A stretch of DNA of 64,000 nucleotides from Comamonas sp. lk (GTDB lineage Bacteria; Pseudomonadota; Gammaproteobacteria; Burkholderiales; Burkholderiaceae_C), in the NCBI RefSeq assembly GCF_900564145.1, contig NZ_UOOB01000001.1:3846754-3910753 (forward strand). Direction: 5' to 3'. The notes under the pieces are model-generated. The model made no database searches and was not told the DNA's origin. It worked only from the letters and a program-made list of their open reading frames with translations. The translations under genes were made by a program, and so were the position numbers. Below, in pieces: positions 49,494 to 58,258 of this stretch (position 1 is the stretch's first letter; the number at the start of each line of letters is the position of its first letter).

Positions 49494-50381
49494 ATGAGCA
49501 ACAACACCCGCGTTCGCAAAGCCGTTTTCCCCGTGGCCGGATTGGGCACCCGTTTTCTTCCTGCCACCAAGGCCTCGCCCAAGGAAATGCTGCCCGTGGT
49601 GGACAAGCCTCTGATCCAGTACGCCGTGGAAGAGGCTTACGAGGCCGGCATACGCGACATGATCTTCGTCACCGGCCGCAGCAAGCGCGCCATCGAAGAC
49701 CATTTCGACACCTCTTATGAGCTGGAGAACGAGCTGGAGAATGCCGGCAAGCAAGCCATGCTGGATCTGGTGCGCAGCGTCAGCCCAGCGGACATGAACT
49801 GCCTGTTCGTGCGCCAGCCCCGCTCCCTGGGCCTGGGCCATGCCGTGCTGTGTGCCGAGCCTCTGGTGGGCAACGAGCCGTTTGCCGTCATCCTGGCCGA
49901 TGACTTAATGACAGGCGAAAACGGCGGTCCCGGCGTGATGGCGCAAATGACGAGCGCCTTCCAGAAGCAGGGCCGCTCGCTGCTGGCCGTGCAGGAAGTG
50001 CCGCTGGAGCACACCAAGCGCTACGGCATCGTCAAGGGCGAGCCTGCGGGCGGCCCGCTGATGCGCATTGACGAAATCGTGGAAAAGCCCGCCCCCGAAA
50101 AAGCGCCTTCGCGCATGGGCGTGGCCGGCCGCTATGTGCTGACGCCAGCCATCTTTGACGAAATCCGCAACCAGCCCAAGGGCGTTGGCGGCGAGATTCA
50201 GCTCACCGACGCCATTGAGCGTCTGATGCAGCACGAAGCCGTCTACGCTTTCCAGTACAAGGGCAAGCGCTATGACTGCGGCAGCAAGGAAGGCTTTCTG
50301 GAAGCCACGGTAGAACTGGCGCTGCAACACCCCGATGTGGGCGTGAGCTTTCGCGAATACCTCAAATCCCTGAGCATCTAA
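49494..50381 (+). CDS. galU: UTP-glucose-1-phosphate uridylyltransferase
   Basis: 295-residue nucleotidyltransferase that makes UDP-glucose for cell-envelope sugars. Motifs: [25 protein letters not shown] and [30 protein letters not shown] near the C-terminus. ATG 49494 gives the standard [16 protein letters not shown] start. Confidence 0.96.
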   Translation: MSNNTRVRKAVFPVAGLGTRFLPATKASPKEMLPVVDKPLIQYAVEEAYEAGIRDMIFVTGRSKRAIEDHFDTSYELENELENAGKQAMLDLVRSVSPADMNCLFVRQPRSLGLGHAVLCAEPLVGNEPFAVILADDLMTGENGGPGVMAQMTSAFQKQGRSLLAVQEVPLEHTKRYGIVKGEPAGGPLMRIDEIVEKPAPEKAPSRMGVAGRYVLTPAIFDEIRNQPKGVGGEIQLTDAIERLMQHEAVYAFQYKGKRYDCGSKEGFLEATVELALQHPDVGVSFREYLKSLSI

Positions 50382-50408
50382 CGCGCTCTGTTAGTCATTT
50401 TCCAATAC

Positions 50409-50437
50409 AAAAGGCCTGCAATCGCAGGCCTTTTTTT
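50409..50437. terminator. Bidirectional terminator between galU and tusA
   Basis: AAGGCCTGC, loop AATC, GCAGGCCTT flanked by A and T runs; serves both convergent genes. Confidence 0.88.
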
Positions 50438-50470
50438 CGTTAACAGCTCTCAAGCCGAGAGCAAACACTC

Positions 50471-50698
50471 TCAGCGACGCTTCAGAATGTGGATGAACTC
50501 ATCACCCACCGTCTGCTGCTCGACCAGCTCATTGCCGGTTTGCTTGGCAAAGGCCTGAAAATCGCGGATGGAGCCGGTATCGGTGGCCACCACCTTGAGC
50601 AGCTGGCCGGTTTGCATGGCAGCCAAAGCTTTCTTGGCTTTCAAAATGGGCAGCGGGCAGTTCAGGCCCCGGGTATCAACTTCTTGGTCTACTTGCAT
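50471..50698 (-). CDS. tusA: TusA-family sulphur carrier protein
   Basis: 75-residue TusA with the CPxP motif CPLP (Cys14) after VDTRGLN. It carries persulphide sulphur, in Escherichia coli towards tRNA 2-thiouridine. No tusBCD is near, as is usual in betaproteobacteria. Start 50698 gives the standard N-terminus. Confidence 0.93.
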   Translation of the reverse strand: MQVDQEVDTRGLNCPLPILKAKKALAAMQTGQLLKVVATDTGSIRDFQAFAKQTGNELVEQQTVGDEFIHILKRR

Positions 50699-50798
50699 GG
50701 GACGATTCCTATCATGGCGGCGCAAAGAATGGCAGCCTTCAAGCGATTGTAGAAAAGCTGCGCTCCGCCAGTGACGGCGCGGTCTTTACCCTATTGAC

Positions 50799-51422
50799 TC
50801 AAGTCAGTTGCGGAGCGACGACAAAGCGCGGATCTTGATCCCAATACCGAACCGGCCATTTGCGCGGGTCGGGCTCGGGGCTCTGCCCCGGCCTGAAGGC
50901 ACCAAAACGCGGCTCCAGCCCTTTTTGCCTAATCCATTCCGCCAGAGCATAGCCGGTTCCCGAAGGCCAGCACAGTGACTCCTCAGGCGTCTGCCAGCGA
51001 TACTCCAGCAGCTCGGGCGAGAGCCGCACATTACCGGGCAGCCCGTCCACGCGCACATGGTAGGCAATCAAGACCTGGTTCATACGCAAGAATTCGGAGC
51101 AGCAGAGCAGCCGCAGGGACTTGGCACGCAGCCCCGTCTCTTCCAGCACCTCGCGGCAGACGCCGGCTTCGGGCGACTCTCCCGCTTCCATGAAGCCGGT
51201 GATCAGGCCAAACACGCCTTCCTGCCACTGGGCATTGCGCGCCAGCAGCACGCGCCCGTCATTACCTTCCACCACGGCAGCCAGCACCGGCGTGGGATTG
51301 CCCCAGTGCGTCCAGCCGCAAGCGGGGCAGCGCAGCCGGGCCACATCGCCACCATCCTCTGCCGCCGTGATCCATTGAAGCAGGTTGGCGCAATGGCTGC
51401 AGTAGCGGGTTTCATAGGCCAT
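50799..51422 (-). CDS. NUDIX hydrolase with N-terminal zinc ribbon
   Basis: 207-residue protein. The Nudix box is complete: GFMEAGESPEAGVCREVLEETGL (G-x5-E-x7-REVxEExG). Two CxxC pairs (CSHC and CPAC) form an N-terminal zinc ribbon as in NudC-type NADH pyrophosphatases, but the chain is shorter than NudC (~257) and the NudC SQPWPFPxS array was not seen. It cleaves some nucleoside-diphosphate derivative. Confident in family, not in substrate. Confidence 0.9.
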   Translation of the reverse strand: MAYETRYCSHCANLLQWITAAEDGGDVARLRCPACGWTHWGNPTPVLAAVVEGNDGRVLLARNAQWQEGVFGLITGFMEAGESPEAGVCREVLEETGLRAKSLRLLCCSEFLRMNQVLIAYHVRVDGLPGNVRLSPELLEYRWQTPEESLCWPSGTGYALAEWIRQKGLEPRFGAFRPGQSPEPDPRKWPVRYWDQDPRFVVAPQLT

Positions 51423-51460
51423 CCGGGCTCTCCTTGTTGCCGTTTTTCACTTAGAAATAC

Positions 51461-51500
51461 ATAGCTGCAGGCGCTTGATTCACAAGGACCTCCAGCTATT
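51461..51500. repeat. Dispersed palindromic repeat, copy between the NUDIX gene and cysM
   Basis: ATAGCTGCAGGCGCTTGATT then an eroded right arm ending CCAGCTATT. It sits in the spacer upstream of the leftward NUDIX gene, downstream of cysM. Confidence 0.55.
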
Positions 51501-51544
51501 TGGAGCCCATTTTATGGTCTATGCAATCGCGTCAGAGACAAGGC

Positions 51545-52450
51545 TCAGGCGGGAAATACCCCGGTGGACAGATAGCGGTCGCCACGGTCGCACACCACAA
51601 ACACAATGGTCGCATTGTGCTCACGCGCCGCAACCTGCTGCGCCACCCACAGAGCACCGGCCGCCGAGATGCCAGCAAAAATCCCCTCTTCGCGCGCCAT
51701 GCGTCGGGCCATGTCCTCGGCATCGTCCTGCGTCACGGAAATCTCTTCATCTACCAGACTGGCATCAAAGATCTTGGGCAGGTATTCCTCGGGCCATTTG
51801 CGGATGCCCGGGATACGCGAGCCTTCTGCGGGCTGGGCACCGATGATCTTGATGTTGGGGTTCTTTTCCTTGAGGAACCTGGCCACGCCGGTAATCGTGC
51901 CCGTGGTGCCCATGGCGCTGACAAAGTGCGTGATCTCGCCGCCGGTCTGCTCCCACAGCTCGGGGCCCGTCGTCTCATAGTGGGCGCGCGGATTGTCGGC
52001 ATTGGCAAACTGATCCAGCACCACGCCCTTGCCCTGGGCCACCATCTGGTCGGCCAGGTCGCGGGCATATTCCATGCCGCCGCTCTTGGGCGTGAGGATC
52101 AGTTCGGCACCATAAGCCTTCATGGTCTGGGCACGCTCGATGGACAGGTCCTCGGGCATGATCAAAATCATGCGGTAACCCTTGATGGCCGCGGCCATGG
52201 CCAGAGCAATGCCGGTATTGCCCGATGTCGCCTCGATCAGCGCATCGCCAGGCTTGATCTCGCCCCGCTCCTCGGCGCGCTGGATCATGGACAGCGCAGG
52301 CCTGTCCTTCACGGAGCCCGCCGGATTGTTGCCTTCGAGCTTGCCCAGCACCACATTGCCGCGCTCGCGATTCAGGTCAGCGCCAATGCGTTGCAGAGCC
52401 ACCAGCGGCGTGTGTCCGATGGCTTGTTCAATGGTCGAATAATTTTTCAT
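51545..52450 (-). CDS. cysM: Cysteine synthase B
   Basis: 301-residue PLP enzyme that makes cysteine from O-acetylserine and sulphide or thiosulphate. The PLP lysine is Lys48 in NPAGSVKDRPA; EATSGNTGIALAM and SAMGTTGTITGVARFL bind phosphate and substrate. The CysM-type IRKWPEEYLPKIF segment separates it from CysK. The start is ATG 52450 (MKNYSTIEQAIGHTPL); ATG 52456 is two codons earlier. Confidence 0.95.
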   Translation of the reverse strand: MKNYSTIEQAIGHTPLVALQRIGADLNRERGNVVLGKLEGNNPAGSVKDRPALSMIQRAEERGEIKPGDALIEATSGNTGIALAMAAAIKGYRMILIMPEDLSIERAQTMKAYGAELILTPKSGGMEYARDLADQMVAQGKGVVLDQFANADNPRAHYETTGPELWEQTGGEITHFVSAMGTTGTITGVARFLKEKNPNIKIIGAQPAEGSRIPGIRKWPEEYLPKIFDASLVDEEISVTQDDAEDMARRMAREEGIFAGISAAGALWVAQQVAAREHNATIVFVVCDRGDRYLSTGVFPA

Positions 52451-52461
52451 GAGCAATACTG

Positions 52462-52470
52462 TGCCATAAT
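52462..52470 (+). promoter_or_regulatory. Candidate extended -10 element of tRNA-Leu
   Basis: TGCCATAAT matches an extended -10 (TGN-TATAAT with one change), 20 bp before the mature tRNA 5' end. No clear -35 box; the region is shared with the cysM start. Confidence 0.35.
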
Positions 52471-52489
52471 TCGTGTCTGCGCTAAGCCA

Positions 52490-52574
52490 GCCCGGGTGGT
52501 GAAATTGGTAGACGCAGGGGACTCAAAATCCCCCGCCGCAAGGCGTGCCGGTTCGATTCCGGCCCCGGGCACCA
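52490..52574 (+). tRNA. tRNA-Leu (anticodon CAA), reads UUG
   Basis: 85-nt class II tRNA with encoded CCA. Acceptor arms GCCCGGG (52490-52496) and CCCGGGC (52564-52570) pair fully; the D-loop has GGTAGACGC; anticodon stem GGGGA / TCCCC encloses CTCAAAA, giving anticodon CAA; the long variable arm and TTCGATTCC T-arm are typical of Leu. Confidence 0.97.
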
Positions 52575-52581
52575 CATACCG

Positions 52582-52616
52582 AAAGCCGTTAAGTTCCAAA
52601 GACTTAACGGCTTTTT
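52582..52616 (+). terminator. Rho-independent terminator after tRNA-Leu
   Basis: 13-bp stem AAAGCCGTTAAGT / ACTTAACGGCTTT, loop TCCAAAG, then a T run, 8 bp after the tRNA. Confidence 0.92.
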
Positions 52617-53510
52617 CTTTGCCCGAATAAATACCTGCTTATCCGCTGTCCGATACCACTCAAACAGCATCGCAGACGCAATAGACAGCTTTGTCATGCC
52701 CTTATGCAGCTTTGACCATGAGCGCTCTTTAGCGCTTGATTGGCCCATTCATATAAGCAATATCAGCTGTTTCCGGCTCTTTAAATAGCTTCCCAAGCTG
52801 AATCCAGGAGCGAAGGTGAATGGCCTGAGGATTCATCCAGAACGGGTCCGGATCGCTGCCCAACGCCTTGGGCGGCAAAGCAAATCGACTCACATCACTG
52901 TCAGCAGTGCATTGAAAATGCCTGCACCTGCTTTGGGGCTGTCAAGCAGGCTGCACCATTCACTACAGCCCATGGGCCAATATCGCGCGCCAGGATTTTT
53001 GGCTCTGCAATCTGGGCTACAATCTGCCTCCCCCAAGGGTTGAGCCATGGCACTTTGAAACGTGCTGCGCCAAGCGTGGCTATGCCGCCGCCCTGACAGC
53101 CAAGCAACGTGATCCCACTTTTTTGGCCCATTCTTAGAGCCGAGTGCCTGGGGAGGCACTCCATAGAGTGCTCGTCTTTGAGCTGCCATTCGTGCAACTG
53201 ATCCATGTGCCAGCCCTGAAATCGGGCCAACGCAGGATGTCAGCCATCCAGACAATCGTCGCCTCGCACACAATCTGTGCATAACTTTGGCTTTCTTGCT
53301 TATTTCCGGCAAATGGATGGCCGGCTTGGCGCATTCTTGATTTCCTGCTATCGGCTTTGAGGCAGATGTTCAACGTCATTCTGCAAACCGGCTCCTGCCG
53401 CATCTGCAGCGGTAGTTTCCCTCTCAAGGTTCGCATGGTCAGGGTTTGGCAAGCGCCCCAAACCCATCCTGTCTGGCCGCGATCCGAAACACGATTGCAG
53501 CCACGAGAAG
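52617..53510. other. Gene-poor stretch downstream of tRNA-Leu
   Basis: About 0.9 kb in which no recognised protein appears on either strand; open frames are short and atypical. The most protein-like is the 54-codon frame at 52729-52893. It may be a decayed gene or island remnant. No copy of the tRNA 3' end was found that would mark an attachment site. Confidence 0.45.
52729..52893 (-). CDS. Possible small or truncated protein (54 aa), GTG start
   Basis: From GTG 52893 the frame reads VSRFALPPKALGSDPDPFWM, then NPQAIHLRSWIQLGKLFKEP and ETADIAYMNGPIKR to a TAA. Its composition is protein-like, but no clear SD is seen and upstream in the same frame a stop follows soon. I do not recognise it. 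It may be the C-terminal remnant of a decayed gene. Confidence 0.25.
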   Translation of the reverse strand: MSRFALPPKALGSDPDPFWMNPQAIHLRSWIQLGKLFKEPETADIAYMNGPIKR

Positions 53511-53513
53511 GCA

Positions 53514-53546
53514 TAAAAAAAGCGCCGTATGCTGCGGCGCTTTTTT
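53514..53546. terminator. Bidirectional terminator AGCGCCG / CGGCGCT
   Basis: A run, stem AGCGCCG, loop TATGCTG, stem CGGCGCT, six T. It may end the leftward 72-residue gene's transcript or a lost rightward gene. Confidence 0.8.
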
Positions 53547-53685
53547 CCACAATTACTGTGGATAATCCTGTGAACACCCTGTGAAATATCAGCTACAGAA
53601 CCCGCCAAGCCCTTGCATTCAATAGCTCAAAGGTTCATTGCCTCTAAATAAGGCAGCTTTCAATCCAAGGGTAAATACCGGTGTC

Positions 53686-53904
53686 TTAGAAGGTGCGACG
53701 AATGATGGCACGACCCGCATCGGTGATGTGCCAATGCCTTTCTGCATCCTGCGAAACCAGCCCGCGCTCCAGCAAGCGTTTTGACAGATACTCCTTGGCG
53801 GCAGACCAGAGTGAGACATCCTCGCCCATCTCCAGTTTCTTGAGCGTTTCCAATTCATCCACCGTGGGTTCGTAGACCGGTGCGCGATAGAGTGCGGTTT
53901 CCAT
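53686..53904 (-). CDS. Small hypothetical protein (72 aa), winged-helix-like
   Basis: METALYRAPVYEPTVDELET is followed by LLERGLVSQDAERHWHITDA and GRAIIRRTF. The C-terminal HWHITDAGRAII looks like the wing of a small helix-turn-helix domain. The start is strongly supported by AGGAGG 7 bases upstream. No name is recognised. Monocistronic and divergent from the LrgA-like gene. Confidence 0.7.
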   Translation of the reverse strand: METALYRAPVYEPTVDELETLKKLEMGEDVSLWSAAKEYLSKRLLERGLVSQDAERHWHITDAGRAIIRRTF

Positions 53905-54077
53905 GACGTTTCCTCCTAAGCTTGCATCATTGGCTTCGGTACGATGTCCGGCGCAGCCCTGCGCCCTCATCTGCGGCCCAAGATAGACCTGCTTGAACGT
54001 CAATGCAATAGCTGCATGCCGGCTTTACCTGCCGGCAACATTGCGCTCCACCCTCACCTTCACCTCTTCGCCCGCCC

Positions 54078-54461
54078 ATGCTTTACGCCGTTGCCACTTT
54101 GTTCGCCTTCCAGTTGCTGGGCGAATTGCTTGTCCGCGTCAGCGGACTGCCGTTGCCGGGTGCCTTGATCGGCACGCTGCTGCTCTTGCTGGGCCTGCTT
54201 TTCTACCGGCGGCTGCCGCCGTCACTGGAGGCCGTGGCCCAGGTTCTGCTGCAGAACATGATGCTGCTGTTCATTCCCGTCATCGCCGGGGTGATGCTGG
54301 AGTTTGATCATCTGCGCCGCGAGTGGCTGCCGTTTGTACTGGCCTGCGTGGCCGGAGCCGCCGTCACCTTCGCCGCCACCGCGCTGACCTTTCGCTTTCT
54401 GCTGCAGCGCCAGCGTTCTGCGCAGGCCGGCAGCGAGGCAAACACTACGGAGGCCTCATGA
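54078..54461 (+). CDS. lrgA: CidA/LrgA family holin-like protein
   Basis: 127-residue inner-membrane protein with four helices and the CidA/LrgA pattern FQLLGELLVRVSGLPLPGALIGTLLLLLGL, then LFIPVIAGVMLEF. The family affects murein hydrolase activity and overflow metabolism. No clear SD precedes ATG 54078. Coupled to the next gene. Confidence 0.9.
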   Translation: MLYAVATLFAFQLLGELLVRVSGLPLPGALIGTLLLLLGLLFYRRLPPSLEAVAQVLLQNMMLLFIPVIAGVMLEFDHLRREWLPFVLACVAGAAVTFAATALTFRFLLQRQRSAQAGSEANTTEAS

Positions 54462-55195
54462 GCCACGACTGGCTGGAACGCCTGAACACCGCCTGGGCAG
54501 GCCTGGCACATTCCCCCCTGCCCTGGCTGGTACTGACCATGCTGATCTACCTCTGCGCCATGGCCATCTACAAGAAAAGCGGCAACCGCCCCTTGCTGAT
54601 TCCGGTGTTTACCGGCGTGGTGGTCATCGTCGCCATTTTGCTGGTGACGGGAACGCCATATGACACCTACCGCAGCGGCGTTTCCCTGCTGGGTCTGCTG
54701 ATTGGCCCAGCCACCGTGGCCTTGGCCATTCCGCTGTATGCGCAGCGCGAGCGCATCAAGCAGCTCTGGCTGCCTATCAGCGTCGCCCTGCTGGTGGGCT
54801 GCATGGTGGCCTTGCTTAGCGCCCTGGGCATAGCCTGGGTTTTTGGCGGCTCCGAAGCCACCTTGATTGCCGTAGCTCCCAAATCCGCCACCATACCGAT
54901 TGCCCTGCCCATGGCAGAGCGCTTCGGCGGTCAGCCCTCGCTGGCGGCCGTGGCCGTGGCCATTACCGGCATTTCGGGCACCATGATGGCGCCGCTGCTG
55001 ATTCGGCTACTGCGCATCCAGGACCCTGCGGTGCAGGGCTTTGCGCTGGGCCTGACTGCCCATGCCATAGGCACAGCCCGGGCGCTGCAGATCAACCCCA
55101 CCATGGGCGCCTTCTCGGCCCTGGCCATGGGCCTGAATGGCGTGGCCACGGCAGTGTTGATGCCGCTGGTGCTGGCCCTCACGCCCTGGATCTAA
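54458..55195 (+). CDS. lrgB: CidB/LrgB family membrane protein
   Basis: 245-residue multi-helix protein with the LrgB signature (GGSEATLIAVAPKSATIPIAL and ITGISGTMMAPLLIRLLRI; LTAHAIGTARA). It acts with LrgA. The ATG overlaps the lrgA stop by 4 bp. Confidence 0.93.
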   Translation: MSHDWLERLNTAWAGLAHSPLPWLVLTMLIYLCAMAIYKKSGNRPLLIPVFTGVVVIVAILLVTGTPYDTYRSGVSLLGLLIGPATVALAIPLYAQRERIKQLWLPISVALLVGCMVALLSALGIAWVFGGSEATLIAVAPKSATIPIALPMAERFGGQPSLAAVAVAITGISGTMMAPLLIRLLRIQDPAVQGFALGLTAHAIGTARALQINPTMGAFSALAMGLNGVATAVLMPLVLALTPWI

Positions 55196-55200
55196 TATCA

Positions 55201-55248
55201 AAACGATAGCTGCAAGCGTTTGATAGATAAGCGCTGCAACTCGTTTTA
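55201..55248. repeat. Dispersed palindromic repeat between convergent genes
   Basis: AAACGATAGCTGCAAGCGTT, GATAGATAAGCGCTGCAACTCGTTT: an imperfect palindrome filling the whole gap between lrgB and the leftward permease. Likely a shared terminator. Confidence 0.7.
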
Positions 55249-56175
55249 GCTTGATTTCTTGCGTCTATAGGCCCAGACCGCCAGCAAAATCAAGCCCATG
55301 CCCAGCCACTGTGCAGGAGCCGGATGCGCGCCAAACCAGAGCAAATCCACCAGCAGCGCCACCACGGGGTAGATGAATGACAGGCCGGCAATGGCCTGCG
55401 CACTCAGGCGCTGAAAGGCGGCATACATCAGCGTGTACATCCAGGCCGTATGAACCATGCCCAGCACAAGCACCGCCGCCCAGGCCTTGGGCACAAACTG
55501 CGCGGCGCCCCGCAACTCCCAGGCAGGCTGAGCCAGCGCCAGCACGCCCACCAGCATTTGCAGCATGGCAATCTGCGCCGGAGCCAGGCGGCGCAGGCGC
55601 TGCGTTGCCAGCGTGGCCACCGCATACAGGCTGGCGGCCACCAGGGCCAGAGCCACGCCTTGCCAGGATGCAACCTCCGCGCCCGATGCCTGCAGGCCGC
55701 TGCTGAGCACCACGCCCACCAGCGCCAGCAGCAGCCAGGGCAGCTTGCGCAGAGGCAGCGCCTCCTGCCCCAATGCGGCAGCCAGCAACAGCAAGATAAA
55801 AGGCTGCATGTGATAGACCACGGTCGCCACCGCAATCGAGCTGTAGCGGTAGGCCGAGAACAGGCACAGCCAGTTGAGCACCAGCGCCAGGCCACCAATC
55901 AACAGCCACAACAGCTCGGCACGCTGCAGCGACTGCCATTGGCGCGAATACAGCACCCAGGCCGCCAGCCCCAGCCCGCCCAGAACGCAGCGCAGCCAGA
56001 CCACGACCAGCACCGGCAGACCGCTTTCCAGCACCAGGAGGCCTATGGTGCCCGAGAGCACCATGGCCAGCACCATGCGCCAGCTGCCGCCGCCCGAGGC
56101 AGCCTCATGCCCATGGTCTGCAGCCATCGGTTGGCCATGGATCGGCACGGCAGAAGTAGAAGTTGGATATGTCAT
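55246..56175 (-). CDS. DMT-superfamily (EamA) permease
   Basis: 309-residue permease with ten helices after a ~30-residue soluble lead (start MVLAMVLSGTIGLLVLESGL for helix 1; end AQWLGMGLILLAVWAYRRKK). The family exports metabolites. The start at 56175 gives MTYPTSTSAVPIHG, a hydrophilic lead that may be too long. A LysR regulator is divergent. Confidence 0.85.
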   Translation of the reverse strand: MTYPTSTSAVPIHGQPMAADHGHEAASGGGSWRMVLAMVLSGTIGLLVLESGLPVLVVVWLRCVLGGLGLAAWVLYSRQWQSLQRAELLWLLIGGLALVLNWLCLFSAYRYSSIAVATVVYHMQPFILLLLAAALGQEALPLRKLPWLLLALVGVVLSSGLQASGAEVASWQGVALALVAASLYAVATLATQRLRRLAPAQIAMLQMLVGVLALAQPAWELRGAAQFVPKAWAAVLVLGMVHTAWMYTLMYAAFQRLSAQAIAGLSFIYPVVALLVDLLWFGAHPAPAQWLGMGLILLAVWAYRRKKSS

Positions 56176-56181
56176 GGGCGC

Positions 56182-56195
56182 TATGGTTGACCATA
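56182..56195. promoter_or_regulatory. Candidate LysR operator TATGGT-TG-ACCATA
   Basis: A perfect 6-bp inverted repeat, 7 bp upstream of the permease start and 74 bp upstream of the divergent LysR gene. Its place suits a LysR operator, though it is shorter than the usual T-N11-A box. Confidence 0.35.
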
Positions 56196-56268
56196 TCGAA
56201 CAGAGCATCAATACATCACCAATCCACGTACTATTGCGCTGAATTCAACAATTGCCCTTGGCCACACC

Positions 56269-57201
56269 ATGCACATTGAGCCCTTGCTGGTTTCCGAGAT
56301 GCTGGTTTTTGCCAAAGTGGTGGAGCTGCGCAGCTTTGCGGCAGCGGCGCGCCAGCTCAATCTGACCACCTCGGCCGTGAGCCGCAGCGTCGGGCGACTG
56401 GAAGCACACTGGGGCGTGCGCCTGCTGCACCGCACCACCCGTTCGCTATCACTGACGGAGCTGGGCGCAGAAGTCTATGCCGGCTGTACCCAGCTGGCTG
56501 CCACGGCCCGCGACGTCCATGCCACGGCAGGCCACTACAGCGACACGCCGCGCGGCACGGTACGCCTGACGGCCCCTACCGTGTTTGGCGAAATCTGGCT
56601 GACTGCCCAGCTACCCGCCCTGCGCCGGCGCTGGCCCGAGGTGCAGCTGCATATCGCTCTCAGCGATCAACCCGAAGACCTGATTGCGCAAGGCCTGGAT
56701 CTGGCCATACGCATCGCGCGGCCCGAGCAGTTGCCGCCGCATATGGTGGCCCGGGCCTTGCGGCCCGTGCGCTATATCGCGGTGGCCACGCCGCAGTATC
56801 TGCAAGGCCTGGGCGGCGCCCTGACCCACCCGGCTCAGTTACCCGAACGGGGTGCGCAATGCATCGCTCTGGGCTACGGCACCTTCCAGAACCAGCTGCA
56901 ATGGCAGCCGCGCGATGGAACTGGCGGCCCTCTCATCAGCACCAGCTTGCCCGCACCGCTGACGGTGGCCAGCAGCCTGGGCATCACCACCTTGGCGCTG
57001 CAGCACCAGGGCATAGGCCTGGTGGCTGACTTCTGCGCTCATCAATTGCTGGAACAAGGGCAGTTGGTGCAGTTGCTGCCCGACTGGGAGCTGACCGGCG
57101 GCTACGCGCAGCGCACGGCCTATGCGCTGTATATGCCGTCGCGCCACGTGCCGCTCAAGGTCAGAGCGCTGATCGATCACCTGGTGGACGCCGGAAAATG
57201 A
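56269..57201 (+). CDS. LysR-family transcriptional regulator
   Basis: 310-residue regulator. The HTH is in the first 60 residues (FAKVVELRSFAAAARQLNLTTSAVSRSVGRLE); the rest is the periplasmic-binding-like effector domain of the DsdC/AaeR-type branch. It probably controls the divergent permease. Confidence 0.92.
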   Translation: MHIEPLLVSEMLVFAKVVELRSFAAAARQLNLTTSAVSRSVGRLEAHWGVRLLHRTTRSLSLTELGAEVYAGCTQLAATARDVHATAGHYSDTPRGTVRLTAPTVFGEIWLTAQLPALRRRWPEVQLHIALSDQPEDLIAQGLDLAIRIARPEQLPPHMVARALRPVRYIAVATPQYLQGLGGALTHPAQLPERGAQCIALGYGTFQNQLQWQPRDGTGGPLISTSLPAPLTVASSLGITTLALQHQGIGLVADFCAHQLLEQGQLVQLLPDWELTGGYAQRTAYALYMPSRHVPLKVRALIDHLVDAGK

Positions 57202-57212
57202 AGCTCTGCCAA

Positions 57213-57282
57213 GTTCTCCCCATTCAGGCACTACAAGCTTGTGGACAAGCACCACAAGCCACAAGGATAAGCAACCTAAGTC
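57213..57282 (+). repeat. 70-bp direct repeat, copy 1
   Basis: Imperfect copy of 57417-57486. A 22-bp block (57228-57249) is identical in both and ends in CTTGTGGACAAG; both begin GTT(C/T)TCCCCA and end CCTAAGTC. Confidence 0.75.
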
Positions 57283-57416
57283 ACTATCGGCATTACATGT
57301 TTTCGATAGCGCTCATTTTTTAGGCAATCACAGCCATCTGACCATCATCCAGGCCAAACTCTGCATTTCATAGCGGCTTGCGCATACCAGCGGGGGCTTT
57401 GCCACGGTCTGATCGA

Positions 57417-57486
57417 GTTTTCCCCACGGCAGCACTACAAGCTTGTGGACAAGGACACCTCAGCACCTGAATAACCGGCCTAAGTC
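57417..57486 (+). repeat. 70-bp direct repeat, copy 2
   Basis: See copy 1. The identical core lies at 57432-57453; period 204 bp. Confidence 0.75.
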
Positions 57487-57561
57487 CTTGTCTTGCAAAG
57501 AAAAAGCCATGACTGATTAATTTTTAATCAAACATAGCTTGGCAACGTCGCTTCATCCGGC

Positions 57562-58233
57562 TTACTTGAGCGCGCCCTGCCACTCGTCGAGCCGGTAGGC
57601 GCTGTCCCAGAACAGCCATTCCAGCCGCGCCGCGTCGCGGTAAGCCGCATGCATGGCGGCACGCGTGGCCTCGGTGGCTTCGTCGGCCAACCTGTCCACG
57701 GTGGCGCGGACCCCGCGCACGGCGGCATGGAATTCCTCGCTGGCATAGGTATCGACCCAGGCCTGATAAGGATTGTCGGATGCTGAACGCGCATGAATAT
57801 CGCGCCCCACTTCGGCATAAATCCAAAAACAGGGCAGCAATGCCGCCACGGCCACGGGGTAAGGCGAAGTCCAGGCCGTGGCCAGCAGAAAGTGGGTGTA
57901 GTGGTGGCAGGCCGGAGTCAGCGGCGTGGCCGCAAACTGCTCGGACGTCACACCAAAGTCGCGCATAAAACCGCCATGCAGGCTGCGCTCTACCACCACG
58001 GCCTCGTTGGCGGCATTGGCAAACTGCACCACGCCTTCGGCGTTGTCGGATTTGGCCGCCGTCACCGCCAGCGCCCGGCCATAGGCCACCAGGTAATGCG
58101 CATCCTGGATCATGTAATGACGAAAGCGCTCCTGGCTCAGCGTGCCTGCTGCCAGCTCCCGGTTGAAAGGCAGCTCCAAGGTGCTCCGAAACAGATCCTG
58201 GTTGGCTTGCCACAGGCTTTGACTGAATGACAT
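57562..58233 (-). CDS. tenA: TenA-family thiaminase II / aminopyrimidine aminohydrolase
   Basis: 223-residue TenA that hydrolyses aminopyrimidine products in thiamine salvage. With the start at ATG 58233 (SD GAGGAG) the catalytic residues fall at Asp44 (MIQDAHYL), Cys135 (LLPCFWIYAEVG) and Glu205 (RLEWLFWD), matching the numbering of Bacillus subtilis TenA and confirming the start. No TPP riboswitch was seen upstream. Confidence 0.94.
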   Translation of the reverse strand: MSFSQSLWQANQDLFRSTLELPFNRELAAGTLSQERFRHYMIQDAHYLVAYGRALAVTAAKSDNAEGVVQFANAANEAVVVERSLHGGFMRDFGVTSEQFAATPLTPACHHYTHFLLATAWTSPYPVAVAALLPCFWIYAEVGRDIHARSASDNPYQAWVDTYASEEFHAAVRGVRATVDRLADEATEATRAAMHAAYRDAARLEWLFWDSAYRLDEWQGALK

Positions 58234-58258
58234 GGCGTGCAATCTCCTCAATGCAAAT

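Larger units (their letters stand above)
57202..57561. other. Convergent spacer between LysR and tenA genes
   Basis: 360 bp without a gene. It holds two 70-bp direct repeats (57213-57282 and 57417-57486), a half copy of the dispersed palindrome at 57370 (ATAGCGGCTTGCGCAT) and an AT-rich inverted repeat TGATTAA-TTT-TTAATCA (57514-57530), possibly a weak terminator of tenA. Confidence 0.6.

Noticed and set aside
52490..52574. tRNA-Leu as an active attachment site
   Set aside because: No integrase and no second copy of the tRNA 3' end is visible downstream in the window.
52482..52748. Leftward 88-codon frame across tRNA-Leu containing CPGPESNRHALRRG
   Set aside because: This is the antisense of the tRNA, a well-known false protein produced by tRNA-Leu genes; it also reads through the terminator.
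53557..53565. Perfect DnaA box TGTGGATAA next to a terminator, considered as a replication origin
   Set aside because: One box alone, no dnaA, dnaN, rpmH or AT-rich unwinding element nearby.
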